From the NCBI GenBank assembly GCA_023957115.1, contig JAMLHN010000011.1, positions 38,710 to 102,709 of the forward strand: a stretch of DNA of 64,000 nt, in the 5' to 3' direction. Shown piece after piece: positions 16,477 through 25,237 of this stretch (its first letter is position 1; every line of letters begins with the position of its first letter). Made by a program: the position numbers and the translations under genes. The stretch is from Thermomicrobiales bacterium. GTDB taxonomy: Bacteria > Chloroflexota > Chloroflexia > Thermomicrobiales > UBA6265. The notes below the pieces were generated by a model. It was not told the DNA's origin. It searched no databases and worked only from the letters and a program-made list of their open reading frames with translations.

Positions 16477-18544
16477 TGCCGGCCTCCTCGTTTGTCACGA
16501 TCAGATTGAGCAGGTCATCGACATTCACCACCTGACCGGGATGGATGACCGTGGTGCAGTCGTCCTGTCGCACCAATGCCGGTCCATTGAATTGGTTCCC
16601 CGCTCGGAGCTGCGACCGCTCGTACACATTCGTTTCTACCCACGCTCCATCGAAGAAGACCTGGGTTTGGGACGCGATGGCGTGATGCGCATCGGGTCCC
16701 TCGGCCGTATGACGTTGCAGCTCGGGCGTCGGCAGCTCGCCGATGGCGGTCACCCGCAGGGTGACGATCTCGACTGTGGTAAACGGTTGATCGTAGCCAT
16801 AGCGTCGTTTGTGCTCGGCATGAAAGGCGGTCATCGCTTCGGTCAGGGATGCGTCGGTCAATGGAATCGCCGCCGAAATCGGCAGCTCGTAGGCCTGTCC
16901 CTTGTATCGCAGATCGAGCGTGACCTCGATCGCGCGATCGCCGGCCGGAATGTGCTCCTCGTCCAGCCAGGCGGTTGCCTGCCTGGAGAGCGCGTCGAGC
17001 TCCTCGTTGTACCGATCGGGATCGAGCTCCCCGATGACCCCGACCATCGTGCGGGAGAACACCTGCCGCACATCGGCCAGCAGGAACCCCATCGCCGAGA
17101 GCACCCCCGGCGCTGCTGGAACCAGCACGGTCGAAATCCCCGCCAACCGGGCAAGCTGGCAGCCATGCACCGGACCCGCTCCGCCGAACGGCACCAGCGT
17201 GAGCTCGCGCGGGTCCATTCCACGCGCCACACTGACCACACGCAACGCGCCCAGCATGTTCTCATCGACGATGCGGATGATCCCTTCCGCCGCCTGCTCG
17301 ACCGTCAGACCGAGCGGTTTCGCCACGCCTTCCTCGACGACACGCCGGGACGCCTCCAGATCGAGCACCACACCGCCGCCGGCCAGCTCGGCCGGCAAAC
17401 GACCGAGCACCAGATTGGCATCGGTCACCGTGGGTTGGGCGCCGCCTCGGCCATAACAGGCCGGTCCCGGATCGGCGCCCGCGCTTTCCGGCCCAACACG
17501 CAACGCCCCCGACGGCGCAACCTGCGCAATCGATCCACCGCCCGCGCCGATCGTCGTGATATCGATGATCGGAACCCGAATCGGGAAATGCGAAACCCAC
17601 GCATCGGTCGAAAGCCGCGGTTCGCCGGCGGTGCTCAGACAGACATCGGTGCTGGTGCCACCCATGTCCATCGAAACGATATTCGGATGCCCGGCGGCCG
17701 CCGCGATCACGCTCGCGCCCTTTACCCCACCGGCCGGTCCGGACAGCACGGTATTGACCGGCCGCTCGACCGCCGCGCCGATGCTCATGATGCCGGCATC
17801 GGAACGAACGATCGAGAGCTCGGCCGGATAGTCCCGTTTTTTCAGTCCATTCGTGATCGACCCGAGATACCGGTCGACCGCCGGCATGACATAGGCGTTC
17901 AACACGGTCGTCACTGTCCGCTCGAATTCACGATATTCCGGTAACGTCGACGACGAGCGCGAGATGAAGAGATCGGGCGAAAGCTCGCGGGCGATCTCCT
18001 CGATCCGGATCTCATGCGCCGGATTGACGTAGCTGTGCAACAGGCAGATCGCCAGCGCCTCGATATCGTCATCCAGCAGTTCCTGGATTGCCGTACGCAC
18101 CGCCGCCTCGTCGAGCGGGCGCAGGACCCGCCCATCGACCGACATCCGCTCCGGCGCCTCGCGCACCCGCTCGAGCGGCACCAGCGGATCGGGTTTCTTG
18201 TACCGGAGGAAGTTCGTGAAGATCCCGGGAATATACGCCCGGCCGATTTGCAGAATGTCGCGGAAGCCCTGGGTGGTGATCAACCCAAGACGGCTTCCCT
18301 TCTCTTCCAGCACGGCATTGGTCGCCACCGTGCTGCCGTGCACGATCTCCGTGATCTTCGCGGCATCGGCGCCGCTGGCATCCAGCACCAGGTCGAGTCC
18401 ATTGAAGAACCCGATCGCCCGGTCTGCCGGGGTCGTTGGCGCCTTGCCGAATGTGATTTCCTGTGTCTTCGAATCGAGCAGCACGACATCGGTAAATGTT
18501 CCCCCGATATCGATACCGACGCGATAGGTCGTGCGTTCCGTCAC
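16466..18544 (-). CDS. hyuA: N-methylhydantoinase A / oxoprolinase A-type subunit
   Basis: This 692-residue protein starts with the ATPase-fold signature VGIDIGGTFTDVVLLD. It has GSTVATNAVLEEKG, VLSGPAGGVKGA, DMGGTSTDVCL and PFGGAGPVHGC in the order of the hydantoinase A family. It supplies the ATP-binding part of the ATP-dependent amidohydrolase formed with HyuB. The start is GTG 18544 after AAAGGA. It is separated from the transporter genes upstream by a 337-base gap filled with repeats. Confidence 0.88.
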   Translation of the reverse strand: MTERTTYRVGIDIGGTFTDVVLLDSKTQEITFGKAPTTPADRAIGFFNGLDLVLDASGADAAKITEIVHGSTVATNAVLEEKGSRLGLITTQGFRDILQIGRAYIPGIFTNFLRYKKPDPLVPLERVREAPERMSVDGRVLRPLDEAAVRTAIQELLDDDIEALAICLLHSYVNPAHEIRIEEIARELSPDLFISRSSSTLPEYREFERTVTTVLNAYVMPAVDRYLGSITNGLKKRDYPAELSIVRSDAGIMSIGAAVERPVNTVLSGPAGGVKGASVIAAAAGHPNIVSMDMGGTSTDVCLSTAGEPRLSTDAWVSHFPIRVPIIDITTIGAGGGSIAQVAPSGALRVGPESAGADPGPACYGRGGAQPTVTDANLVLGRLPAELAGGGVVLDLEASRRVVEEGVAKPLGLTVEQAAEGIIRIVDENMLGALRVVSVARGMDPRELTLVPFGGAGPVHGCQLARLAGISTVLVPAAPGVLSAMGFLLADVRQVFSRTMVGVIGELDPDRYNEELDALSRQATAWLDEEHIPAGDRAIEVTLDLRYKGQAYELPISAAIPLTDASLTEAMTAFHAEHKRRYGYDQPFTTVEIVTLRVTAIGELPTPELQRHTAEGPDAHHAIASQTQVFFDGAWVETNVYERSQLRAGNQFNGPALVRQDDCTTVIHPGQVVNVDDLLNLIVTNEEAGNGN

Positions 18545-18581
18545 GAATTTCCTTTCATTGACTAGTCCTGAGACGAACGAG

Positions 18582-18881
18582 AAGTTAGGAGTTGGGATTT
18601 AGGAGTTAGGAAATCTACGGACTCCCTACGCTCGGAGCGACGTGCAGAAGTATTCCAACCGTCCAGTACGAATGCTTGAGATCACGTCATGACACCACGC
18701 ATGTTTGCACCAAGGGGTATGAGCCCAGCGTTTCAACGTTGGGCCCTTGGGTCAGCACTCCTGGGGAGTGTCGAGATCAGGCCACTCGGTTTTCTCAGGA
18801 CACAGGACCCAGGACCCAGGACCCAGGACCTTTCTCGAGCACACCCTAACTCCTAAATCCCAACTCCTAACTCCTCAATTC
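18582..18881. repeat. Long inverted repeat with AGGAGTT arms (hyuA-dppC gap)
   Basis: The left arm, 18582-18611, reads AGTTAGGAGTTGGGATTTAG and AGTTAGGA; the right arm, 18844-18881, is its inverted counterpart (CTAACTCCTAAATCCCAAC and on). Between them lie a palindrome copy (18724-18743) and a CAGGACC tandem stretch. The element fills nearly the whole gap inside the operon and stops at the dppC stop codon. Confidence 0.75.
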
Positions 18882-19796
18882 CTATCCCTGCGCGCGCGGA
18901 TCGAGCGCGTCGCGCATGCCATCGCCAAGCATATTGAAGGCAAACACCGCCAGGAAGATGGCCAATCCCGGGAAGGTGGCGATCCACCACCAGTCCGGCA
19001 TATAGAGCCGGCCCAGGCTGACCATGGCGCCCCATTCAGGCGTCGGCGGTTGCGCGCCGATTCCAATAAAGCTCAGCCCTGCCGCACTCAAGATGGCAAA
19101 GCCGATATCCATCGAGATCTTCACGAGGACCGGCGTCATGGTGTTCGGCAAAATGTGACGAAAGACGATGCGCGTCTCCGGCGTGCCAACCACCTTGGCC
19201 GCCTCCACGAACGTCTGCTGGCGCAACGCCAGCACCTGTCCCTGCACCAGACGGCAAAATCCGGGCCACCAGGTCAACGCCAGCGCAATCGTGGCATTGA
19301 GCAATCCCGCACCCATGGCCGCGCCGATCGCCAGCGCCAGAACGATACCGGGAATGGTCAGAAAGATATCCGTGATCCGCATGATGATCTGGTTGATCCA
19401 ACCGCCGAAATAGCCGGAGAGCGCGCCTAGCGGCACCCCGATCAAGGCAGCCAGCCCAACGACAGCCAACCCAACCGCCAGCGAATACCGTGCGCCAAAG
19501 ACGACCCGGGAAAAGACATCGGCCCCCAGATCGTCGGTCCCGAATGGGTGACTCCAGCTTGGTCCTTGCAGGGCATCGGTCACATGAACGGCTCCGGTGG
19601 CGTCATCGGGATACGGCGCAATCAACGGCGCAAAGATCGCCACCGCGATCAGAAAGAGGATGATCGCCAGGCCGACCATGCCAAGCCGGTTCCGCCGGAA
19701 ACGCCGCAACCCACGCCGGGTATTCCCCCGCGGACCGGCGCCGGCGCCCGCCAGGACGACCTCTCCCTCAGTAATGACGTTTGCTTCGGCTGACAC
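18882..19796 (-). CDS. dppC: Peptide/nickel-type ABC transporter permease (DppC family)
   Basis: This 304-residue membrane protein has an N-terminal DppC-type region (FRRNRLGMVGLAIILF, APLIAPYPDD). The permease loop lies around EAAKVVGTPETRIVFRHILPN, and SFIGIGAQPPTPEWGAMV is typical of the family. It forms a heteromeric channel with the DppB-like protein. It is 33 bases from dppB on the same strand. The start is GTG 19796 with a weak ribosome site. It lies in an operon with the hydantoinase genes, so it probably imports their substrate. Confidence 0.88.
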   Translation of the reverse strand: MSAEANVITEGEVVLAGAGAGPRGNTRRGLRRFRRNRLGMVGLAIILFLIAVAIFAPLIAPYPDDATGAVHVTDALQGPSWSHPFGTDDLGADVFSRVVFGARYSLAVGLAVVGLAALIGVPLGALSGYFGGWINQIIMRITDIFLTIPGIVLALAIGAAMGAGLLNATIALALTWWPGFCRLVQGQVLALRQQTFVEAAKVVGTPETRIVFRHILPNTMTPVLVKISMDIGFAILSAAGLSFIGIGAQPPTPEWGAMVSLGRLYMPDWWWIATFPGLAIFLAVFAFNMLGDGMRDALDPRAQG

Positions 19797-19829
19797 TCGT
19801 TGGCGACGTTTCTACCGCGCGGAGGCGAT

Positions 19830-20840
19830 TTAGTACTCGATCCGGGGATCGAGAAATCCATAGAGCAGATCGACCAGCAGATTGATCAGAACGAAGGCGA
19901 TCCCGACCAAAACCGTCACGCCCATGATCGGTTGGAAATCGAGCCGCACCGCGGCATCCACCGCGTACTTGCCGATTCCCGGCCAATCGAACACCGCCTC
20001 GACCAGCACCGTGCCGCCCAACGTCCACCCGAACGTCAGTCCGATCATGGTCAGACTGGGGATGAAGGCATTCTTAAGCACATGCCGGCGAATGACCGAA
20101 CGACTGGCGAGTCCTTTGGCGCGCGCGGTGCGGACGAAGTCCTGCCCCATCACTTCCAGCACATCGCCCCGCAGCGTGCGCATGATGATGGCCAGGGGGG
20201 CAATGGACAACACGATGGCCGGCAGGATCAGATGGTGCGCCGAGGTCAGAAAGGCATGCCAATCGCCAGCGAGGAGTGAATCGATCAGGAAGAACCCGGT
20301 CCGGTCGTCGGGCGGCGTATCCCGAGTAGGATAGCGGCGCCCCAGCGGCACCAGTCCGAGCCGGCTGGCAAGCGCGAGCTGCAGAATGATGGCGAACCAG
20401 AAGACGGGAATGCTGACGAACGAGACCGCGAAGAGCCGGGCAATCTGGTCCGGCCAGCGGTTCTGGTAGATGGCGGAAAGAACGCCAAGCGGAACGCCGA
20501 TCGCGACCGCCAGAAACATGGCGGCCAGCACCAGCTCCAGCGTCGCCGGGAAACGGGACGCCAGATCATCGGACACCTTGTGCTGGGTCAAAATCGAATC
20601 GCCGAAATCGCCGCGCACCAGTCCGCGCAGATAATCGACATATTGGGTGATCAGGGGGTCGTTCAATCCGTATTTTTCACGGATCGTCTCGACCATCTCG
20701 GGGGTGGCGCGCGGTCCGGCGGCCAGCTTGGCCGGATCGGCGGGCACCACGCGCGAAATGATGAACGTCAGGATCGTGAGTCCGATCACCGTCGGGATCA
20801 GCAGCACCAGTCTCCAAATGAGAAAGCGTCCTCGACCCAT
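19830..20840 (-). CDS. dppB: Peptide/nickel-type ABC transporter permease (DppB family)
   Basis: This 336-residue membrane protein has the DppB hallmarks: VPADPAKLAAGPRATPE near the N-terminus, GVLSAIYQNRWPDQIAR, the EAA loop region DFVRTARAKGLASRSVIRRH and the C-terminal FVLINLLVDLLYGFLDPR. It pairs with DppC. No ABC ATPase genes are present in the cluster, so the importer must borrow them from elsewhere or they lie outside the window. ATG 20840 follows GGAG at 10 bases. Confidence 0.9.
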   Translation of the reverse strand: MGRGRFLIWRLVLLIPTVIGLTILTFIISRVVPADPAKLAAGPRATPEMVETIREKYGLNDPLITQYVDYLRGLVRGDFGDSILTQHKVSDDLASRFPATLELVLAAMFLAVAIGVPLGVLSAIYQNRWPDQIARLFAVSFVSIPVFWFAIILQLALASRLGLVPLGRRYPTRDTPPDDRTGFFLIDSLLAGDWHAFLTSAHHLILPAIVLSIAPLAIIMRTLRGDVLEVMGQDFVRTARAKGLASRSVIRRHVLKNAFIPSLTMIGLTFGWTLGGTVLVEAVFDWPGIGKYAVDAAVRLDFQPIMGVTVLVGIAFVLINLLVDLLYGFLDPRIEY

Positions 20841-20923
20841 CGCGGCCAGACTCCAGATTCACGGATGGTTTGGAATGTCGATCCCCCGGACAATCGGGTA
20901 CCGGCGGACCATGAGGAGGAGCA

Positions 20924-20952
20924 CCGTGATCACGCGATGCGCGTGATCACGG
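20924..20952 (-). other. Hairpin between dppA and dppB
   Basis: CCGTGATCACGC and GCGTGATCACGG form a perfect 12-bp stem with a 5-base loop, between the stop of the binding-protein gene and the start of the permease gene. Such hairpins often shield the binding-protein mRNA and lower permease expression. Confidence 0.6.
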
Positions 20953-20979
20953 TCTGCGTCCGAATGCGAACCGAGCTCC

Positions 20980-22602
20980 CTAGACGAGGGAGATCTCGTA
21001 GAACCACGGTGACGAGCCCATCACCGGCGAGTACACATAGCCAATGACCTCCTCACGGTACGGGACAGCCTCGATCGGGCTGCTCAGATAGACCTCGACC
21101 GCCTCGTCGATAACGATGTCCTGCACCTGGTTGTAGATCTCGATACGGGCCGCTTCATCGATGGTGGAGCGTCCCTCCTCCAGCAACGCATCGACCTCCG
21201 GGTTGATGTAATGACTGGCGCCAGTCCAGGTACCGGCCGACGAGCTGTGGAACGACTGCCACAGGTAGTTGTCGGCATCCGGATAGTCCGATCCAGAGTA
21301 GATCGGGAACATGGCCGGGGAGGTTTCCGGGTCGGCAAAGAGCGCCACCGCGTTTGCCCATTCCATACCGACCACATTGACGTTGATTCCAAGCTGGCTC
21401 AGTTGATCGGCCAGGATCAACCCGGTCTGGCGTTCTTCCTCCAGACCGGTGACATAGACGAAGTCGATATCGAAGCCGCCCGCCCATTCCTCAGACTTGG
21501 CCAGCTCTTCTTTCGCCTTCTCGATATCCATCTGGTAGAACGGCTCCTGCCGCGCGCCGGTCAGCGCAGGCGAGAGCGGCCCCGCGATGCGCGTGCCAAA
21601 CCCGCCCATCACCTCGATCATCGCGTCATAGTCGAACGCCCACGAGATCGCACGGCGGACATTGATATCCGCGGTCGGCCCAACCTGATTGTTCAGCTTG
21701 ATCGTGTAGGTGGTGATGCTTGGATCCATCGGCACGACCACACCAGCCTGATTGGACAACACGGTCTTGTCCTGCGGGGAGAGCCATTCCGCAAACTGGA
21801 TGTCTCCACTCTGCAGCGCGATCCGCTTGGTGGACGACTCGACACTCACCTGGTGGATGAAGCCATCGACATGCGGCGACTCCCATCCCTTCCAATAGTC
21901 GGGATCGGCAGTGAACTCGTAAAGGTTGCCCGGCTCCCAACGGGTGATCGTGAACGGTCCGGAACCAGCCGAATTGCCGACCAGCCATGCCTGCCCCTGG
22001 TCGCCATCGACTTCGTTGGCCTGCACCTCGGCTGGATTGAGCACGAAGATCCAGGTCATCGCATGCAGGAACGGCGCGAACGGCGTGTTCAGGGTGAACT
22101 CGACCGTCTGATCGTCGACCGCCACCGCGTTCTCCGGCTCCAGAATGCCGTCGAACATCCAGGCCACGCCCTGATTGAGTCCGATCAGACGCTGGATCGA
22201 ATAGACCACGGCATCGGCGTTGACTGGCGATCCATCCTTGAAGGTGGCATTTGGATCGAGGGTAAACGTCCAGACGGTAGCATCCTCACTGACGGTATGC
22301 CCCGTGGCCAGCCACGGCACCAGCTCGGCACTCGCACCCATGTGCCGGTAGAGCGTATCGTAGAGATGCTTCTGGGACACGCTGATCGCGCCATCGTGTC
22401 CGACGCCCGGATCGATATTCGGGATATCGACCGCCGACGCGAAGATCGCGACCCCGCCCTCCTGCGCCGCAATCCGCGGGGCGATCTGAGTTCCCCCGAT
22501 CGCCAGCGCGCCGGCCCCGGCCGCGGTGCCCTTGAGCAAACCTCGCCGGCTCGTGGAGCCGGTCAACTGATTTGCCAATCCGTTCTCTGGTGAACGCTTC
22601 AC
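20980..22602 (-). CDS. dppA: ABC transporter substrate-binding protein, family 5, Tat-exported
   Basis: This 540-residue protein starts with a Tat leader (SRRGLLKGTAAGAGALAIGG). Family-5 features follow: WTFTLDPNATFKDGSPVNAD, VNVVGMEWANAVALF and a C-terminal SSPWFYEIS. It would bind an oligopeptide or peptide-like compound and deliver it to the DppBC-type channel. I choose the GTG at 22602 because AGGAGA sits 8 bases before it; an in-frame ATG at 22632 has no ribosome site. It is the first gene of the operon leading to hyuA and hyuB, so a hydantoin or lactam-like ligand is plausible. Confidence 0.87.
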   Translation of the reverse strand: MKRSPENGLANQLTGSTSRRGLLKGTAAGAGALAIGGTQIAPRIAAQEGGVAIFASAVDIPNIDPGVGHDGAISVSQKHLYDTLYRHMGASAELVPWLATGHTVSEDATVWTFTLDPNATFKDGSPVNADAVVYSIQRLIGLNQGVAWMFDGILEPENAVAVDDQTVEFTLNTPFAPFLHAMTWIFVLNPAEVQANEVDGDQGQAWLVGNSAGSGPFTITRWEPGNLYEFTADPDYWKGWESPHVDGFIHQVSVESSTKRIALQSGDIQFAEWLSPQDKTVLSNQAGVVVPMDPSITTYTIKLNNQVGPTADINVRRAISWAFDYDAMIEVMGGFGTRIAGPLSPALTGARQEPFYQMDIEKAKEELAKSEEWAGGFDIDFVYVTGLEEERQTGLILADQLSQLGINVNVVGMEWANAVALFADPETSPAMFPIYSGSDYPDADNYLWQSFHSSSAGTWTGASHYINPEVDALLEEGRSTIDEAARIEIYNQVQDIVIDEAVEVYLSSPIEAVPYREEVIGYVYSPVMGSSPWFYEISLV

Positions 22603-22796
22603 GCTGAAATCTCCTGTCTCTTGCGCACCCATGCGCCGAATTCGGTCGGTGATCGCGACATGCGGAAAGCAACATTTAAGGAAGATTGCTGCGGAAATGC
22701 ACCCGCTGAATCCCCGTGCTGGGCCGAACGAGTGGACGACGCTGGAATACTTCCTGCCGGTGAAGTCTAGCGTCAACTTTCTTCATCCTGCCATTG

Positions 22797-23058
22797 GGGA
22801 GTGAGGAGTTGGGATTTGGGAGTTCGGATCTGGGAGTTCGGTGGTCGGAGCTGGGACAGCATACCCCGCTCGTGGTGACCGAAGGATGCGCTCGAGCAAC
22901 GAGAGATTCCGCCACTTCAGTCGGAACGACGATGTCGTCATCCCGACCAGGCCGCCGGACCGTCGCAGGACCCAGGGCTCAGGCCGCAGGACCGTTTCGA
23001 ACACGCCCGACATCCTCGCTCCCAGATCCCAACTCCCCGCTCCCAACCCCGCTTCCCC
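22797..23058. repeat. Long inverted repeat with AGGAGTT arms (upstream of rnc)
   Basis: The left arm 22797-22850 (GAGGAGTTGGGATTTGGGAG and on) and the right arm 23013-23046 (GCTCCCAGATCCCAACTCCC) are inverted. The interior contains the CAGGACCCAGGGCTCAGGCC and TTTCGAACACGCCC motifs of the B-type small elements. It occupies most of the 472-base gap between divergent dppA and rnc. Confidence 0.65.
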
Positions 23059-23074
23059 CTACTATTCCCTCAAC

Positions 23075-23896
23075 ATGTCGACTGATGCAGCTACACCCAC
23101 CAAGAAACCTCGCCGCCGATCGTCACGCAAAGCGCAGACGAATGTCACCCGCTTCCTGCGCGATATGGATATCCAGGCCAGGGATGTCGAGCTCTTTCGG
23201 ACGGCGCTCACCCACCGCTCAGCGGCAGGCGAACGCTGGCGCAGTCCAGCCGACGGCCCCTCGGCAAGCTCCAATGAGCGCCTGGAGTTTTACGGAGATG
23301 CCGTGCTGGGCGCGGTGGTGGCCGAATATCTCTATCACCGGTATCCAGACGCAACCGAAGGCACCCTCACCCGGCGACGCAGCGCCCTCGTCCGGGCCGA
23401 GCAGCTGACCGCCTGGGCGCGGGAGCTGAAACTCCAGAACTATCTCTATCTGGCCCAGAGCGAGCGGATTGCCGAAGGCGGCAAGGAGCGCCTGCTGGCC
23501 GCCGCGTTCGAAGCCATCGTCGGCGCGATGGTGATCGATCAGGGAGTTGACTTCGTCGTCCAGTTCATACGGCAGCTACTGGATCGGGACGCCGACCGCG
23601 TGGTGGCCGGCGTCAAATTCGCCAATCCCAAAGGCCAGCTTCAGGAGATGACCCAGAACCGCCATCAGAGCGCCCCCACCTACGAAATCATCTCGCTGGA
23701 AGGTCCCGCGCACCAACGCACCTTCACGGTGGAAGTCCGATTCCTTGACATTCCGCTGGCCACCGGGGTCGGCGCGAGCAAGCGCGCCGCCGAGGAACAA
23801 GCGGCCGCCGAAGCGCTCAAACTGATTCGTGCCCAGGGTCCGGCAATGCTCGACCGTATGGTGTCCAGTCAGCCTCCCGAGAGCGTGGGAGAATAA
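23075..23896 (+). CDS. rnc: Ribonuclease III with an altered catalytic position
   Basis: This 273-residue protein has the RNase III signature NERLEFYGDAVLG (67-79), giving Glu68, Glu71 and Asp75. A double-stranded-RNA-binding domain follows at about 200-262 (NPKGQLQEMTQ, SKRAAEEQAAAEAL). The second metal-binding region reads LLAAAFEAIVGAM: Glu146 is kept, but Ala143 stands where E. coli RNase III has Asp114. The family processes rRNA and other duplex RNA as a dimer. A basic N-terminal extension (PKKPRRRSSRK) is present. It is followed by prs after 50 bases. Confidence 0.88.
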   Translation: MSTDAATPTKKPRRRSSRKAQTNVTRFLRDMDIQARDVELFRTALTHRSAAGERWRSPADGPSASSNERLEFYGDAVLGAVVAEYLYHRYPDATEGTLTRRRSALVRAEQLTAWARELKLQNYLYLAQSERIAEGGKERLLAAAFEAIVGAMVIDQGVDFVVQFIRQLLDRDADRVVAGVKFANPKGQLQEMTQNRHQSAPTYEIISLEGPAHQRTFTVEVRFLDIPLATGVGASKRAAEEQAAAEALKLIRAQGPAMLDRMVSSQPPESVGE

Positions 23897-23946
23897 CCGC
23901 ACGGCTCGCAGGGGGTCGCGAGCACACCACACGAGGGAATGACGGC

Positions 23947-24915
23947 GTGGCCAGACCGTACGACGAGATGACGATCTTCGGCGGAAACTCCAATTCCGCC
24001 CTGACCGACGCCATCTGCGCGTATCTGAGCCTGCCGCGCGGCCGGGCCGAAGTCTTCAAATTCAGCAACGACAACAGCTTCGTACGGATCGAAGAGAGCG
24101 TGCGCGACAACGATGTCTATGTCGTGCAATCCTTCGCCACCCCGGTCAATGACTCCATCATGGAGCTCCTGATCATGATCGATACCCTGCGCCGCGCCTC
24201 GGCCGGCCGGATCACCGCGGTCATCCCCTACTTTGGCTATGGCCGAACCGACAAGAAGGATCAGCCACGCGTCCCCATCACCGCCCGGCTGGTCGCCAAG
24301 CTCGTTGGCAATGCTGGCGCCGATCGCGTGCTCTCCGTCGACCTGCACGCCGGCCAGATTCAGGGATTCTTCGACATTCCGGTCGACGAGATGACCGCCA
24401 TGCCCCTGCTTGCCCGCCATTTCATGCGCATGAGACTGCCGAATCCGGTCGTGGTCTCTCCCGATCTCGGCAATACCAAACGAGCCCGCAACTTCGCGGA
24501 GTTCCTGGATGCCCCACTGGCCATCATCGAAAAACGCCGTATCGGCAACAACGACAAATCGGAAGTGCTGAATCTCATCGGCTCGGTCGAAGGGTGTCAG
24601 GCGGTCCTGATCGATGACGAGATCGATACCGCCGGGTCCATCACCCAGGCCGCGCAGGTCTGCATCGACAACGGTGCAGCAGAGGTCTACGCCACCAGCA
24701 CCCACGCCGTGCTCTCCGGACCGGCCATCCAACGCCTGCGCGATTCGGTCATCAAGGAAGTGGTCGTCACCGACACCATCGCCCACCCGCCCGGCGTCCT
24801 GGACAAACTGGTCACCATCTCCACCGCTCCTATCCTCGCCGAAACCATCCAGCGTATCCACGCCGGCGCCTCCGTCTCCGCCGCCTTCCGCTCCCCAGAT
24901 TTATTGCCGGCGTAG
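23947..24915 (+). CDS. prs: Ribose-phosphate diphosphokinase (PRPP synthetase)
   Basis: This 322-residue protein of normal family length makes PRPP from ribose 5-phosphate and ATP. It shows IFGGNSNSALTDAICAYL at the N-terminus, YFGYGRTDKKDQPRVPITA, the pyrophosphate region SVDLHAGQIQGFFDIPVDEM, the flexible loop EKRRIGNNDKSEV and the PRPP motif VLIDDEIDTAGS (usually VDDMIDTAGT). The start is GTG 23947 with GAGGGA ahead. It probably shares a transcript with rnc. Confidence 0.92.
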   Translation: MARPYDEMTIFGGNSNSALTDAICAYLSLPRGRAEVFKFSNDNSFVRIEESVRDNDVYVVQSFATPVNDSIMELLIMIDTLRRASAGRITAVIPYFGYGRTDKKDQPRVPITARLVAKLVGNAGADRVLSVDLHAGQIQGFFDIPVDEMTAMPLLARHFMRMRLPNPVVVSPDLGNTKRARNFAEFLDAPLAIIEKRRIGNNDKSEVLNLIGSVEGCQAVLIDDEIDTAGSITQAAQVCIDNGAAEVYATSTHAVLSGPAIQRLRDSVIKEVVVTDTIAHPPGVLDKLVTISTAPILAETIQRIHAGASVSAAFRSPDLLPA

Positions 24916-25237
24916 GCGCCCGGCAGGCATATCGCCCGGACACCGGTCGTTGTACATGAACCTATGTCCTATTGTTTACCAGGGTAAAGGGAAACCCCAG
25001 GGCCATAGTCGCCGGAGCAATCAATAGGAGGGACCCGGGGACTGACGCGAGCGAGCATATCATCAGCTACAATGCATTCGTGCCAGTTGGCTTCCTCCGC
25101 TGGCCCCAGGTCCCCTCATACGCTCCCCTGTCCGGAACTTCTCACACCCACCCATCGTTGTTTCTTCATGGACCGAGGTAAGCGTCCCCTCCTTTGAGAC
25201 GACGGCCACACGAGAAACACCGAATAGGAGGCCAACG
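24916..25237. other. Intergenic region before tandem exported genes
   Basis: This 322-base gap has no gene. A CTACAATGC box near 25069 could serve as a -10 element for the gene at 25238, but no -35 is clear. Confidence 0.4.

Noticed and set aside
16541..17944. 467-residue plus-strand frame over hyuA
   Set aside because: Antisense shadow; Arg/His-rich low-quality sequence while hyuA is clearly coding.
18795..18840. CRISPR array from the CAGGACC repeats and AGGAGTT tracts
   Set aside because: Units are short, contiguous and degenerate, with no unique spacers of regular length and no cas genes.
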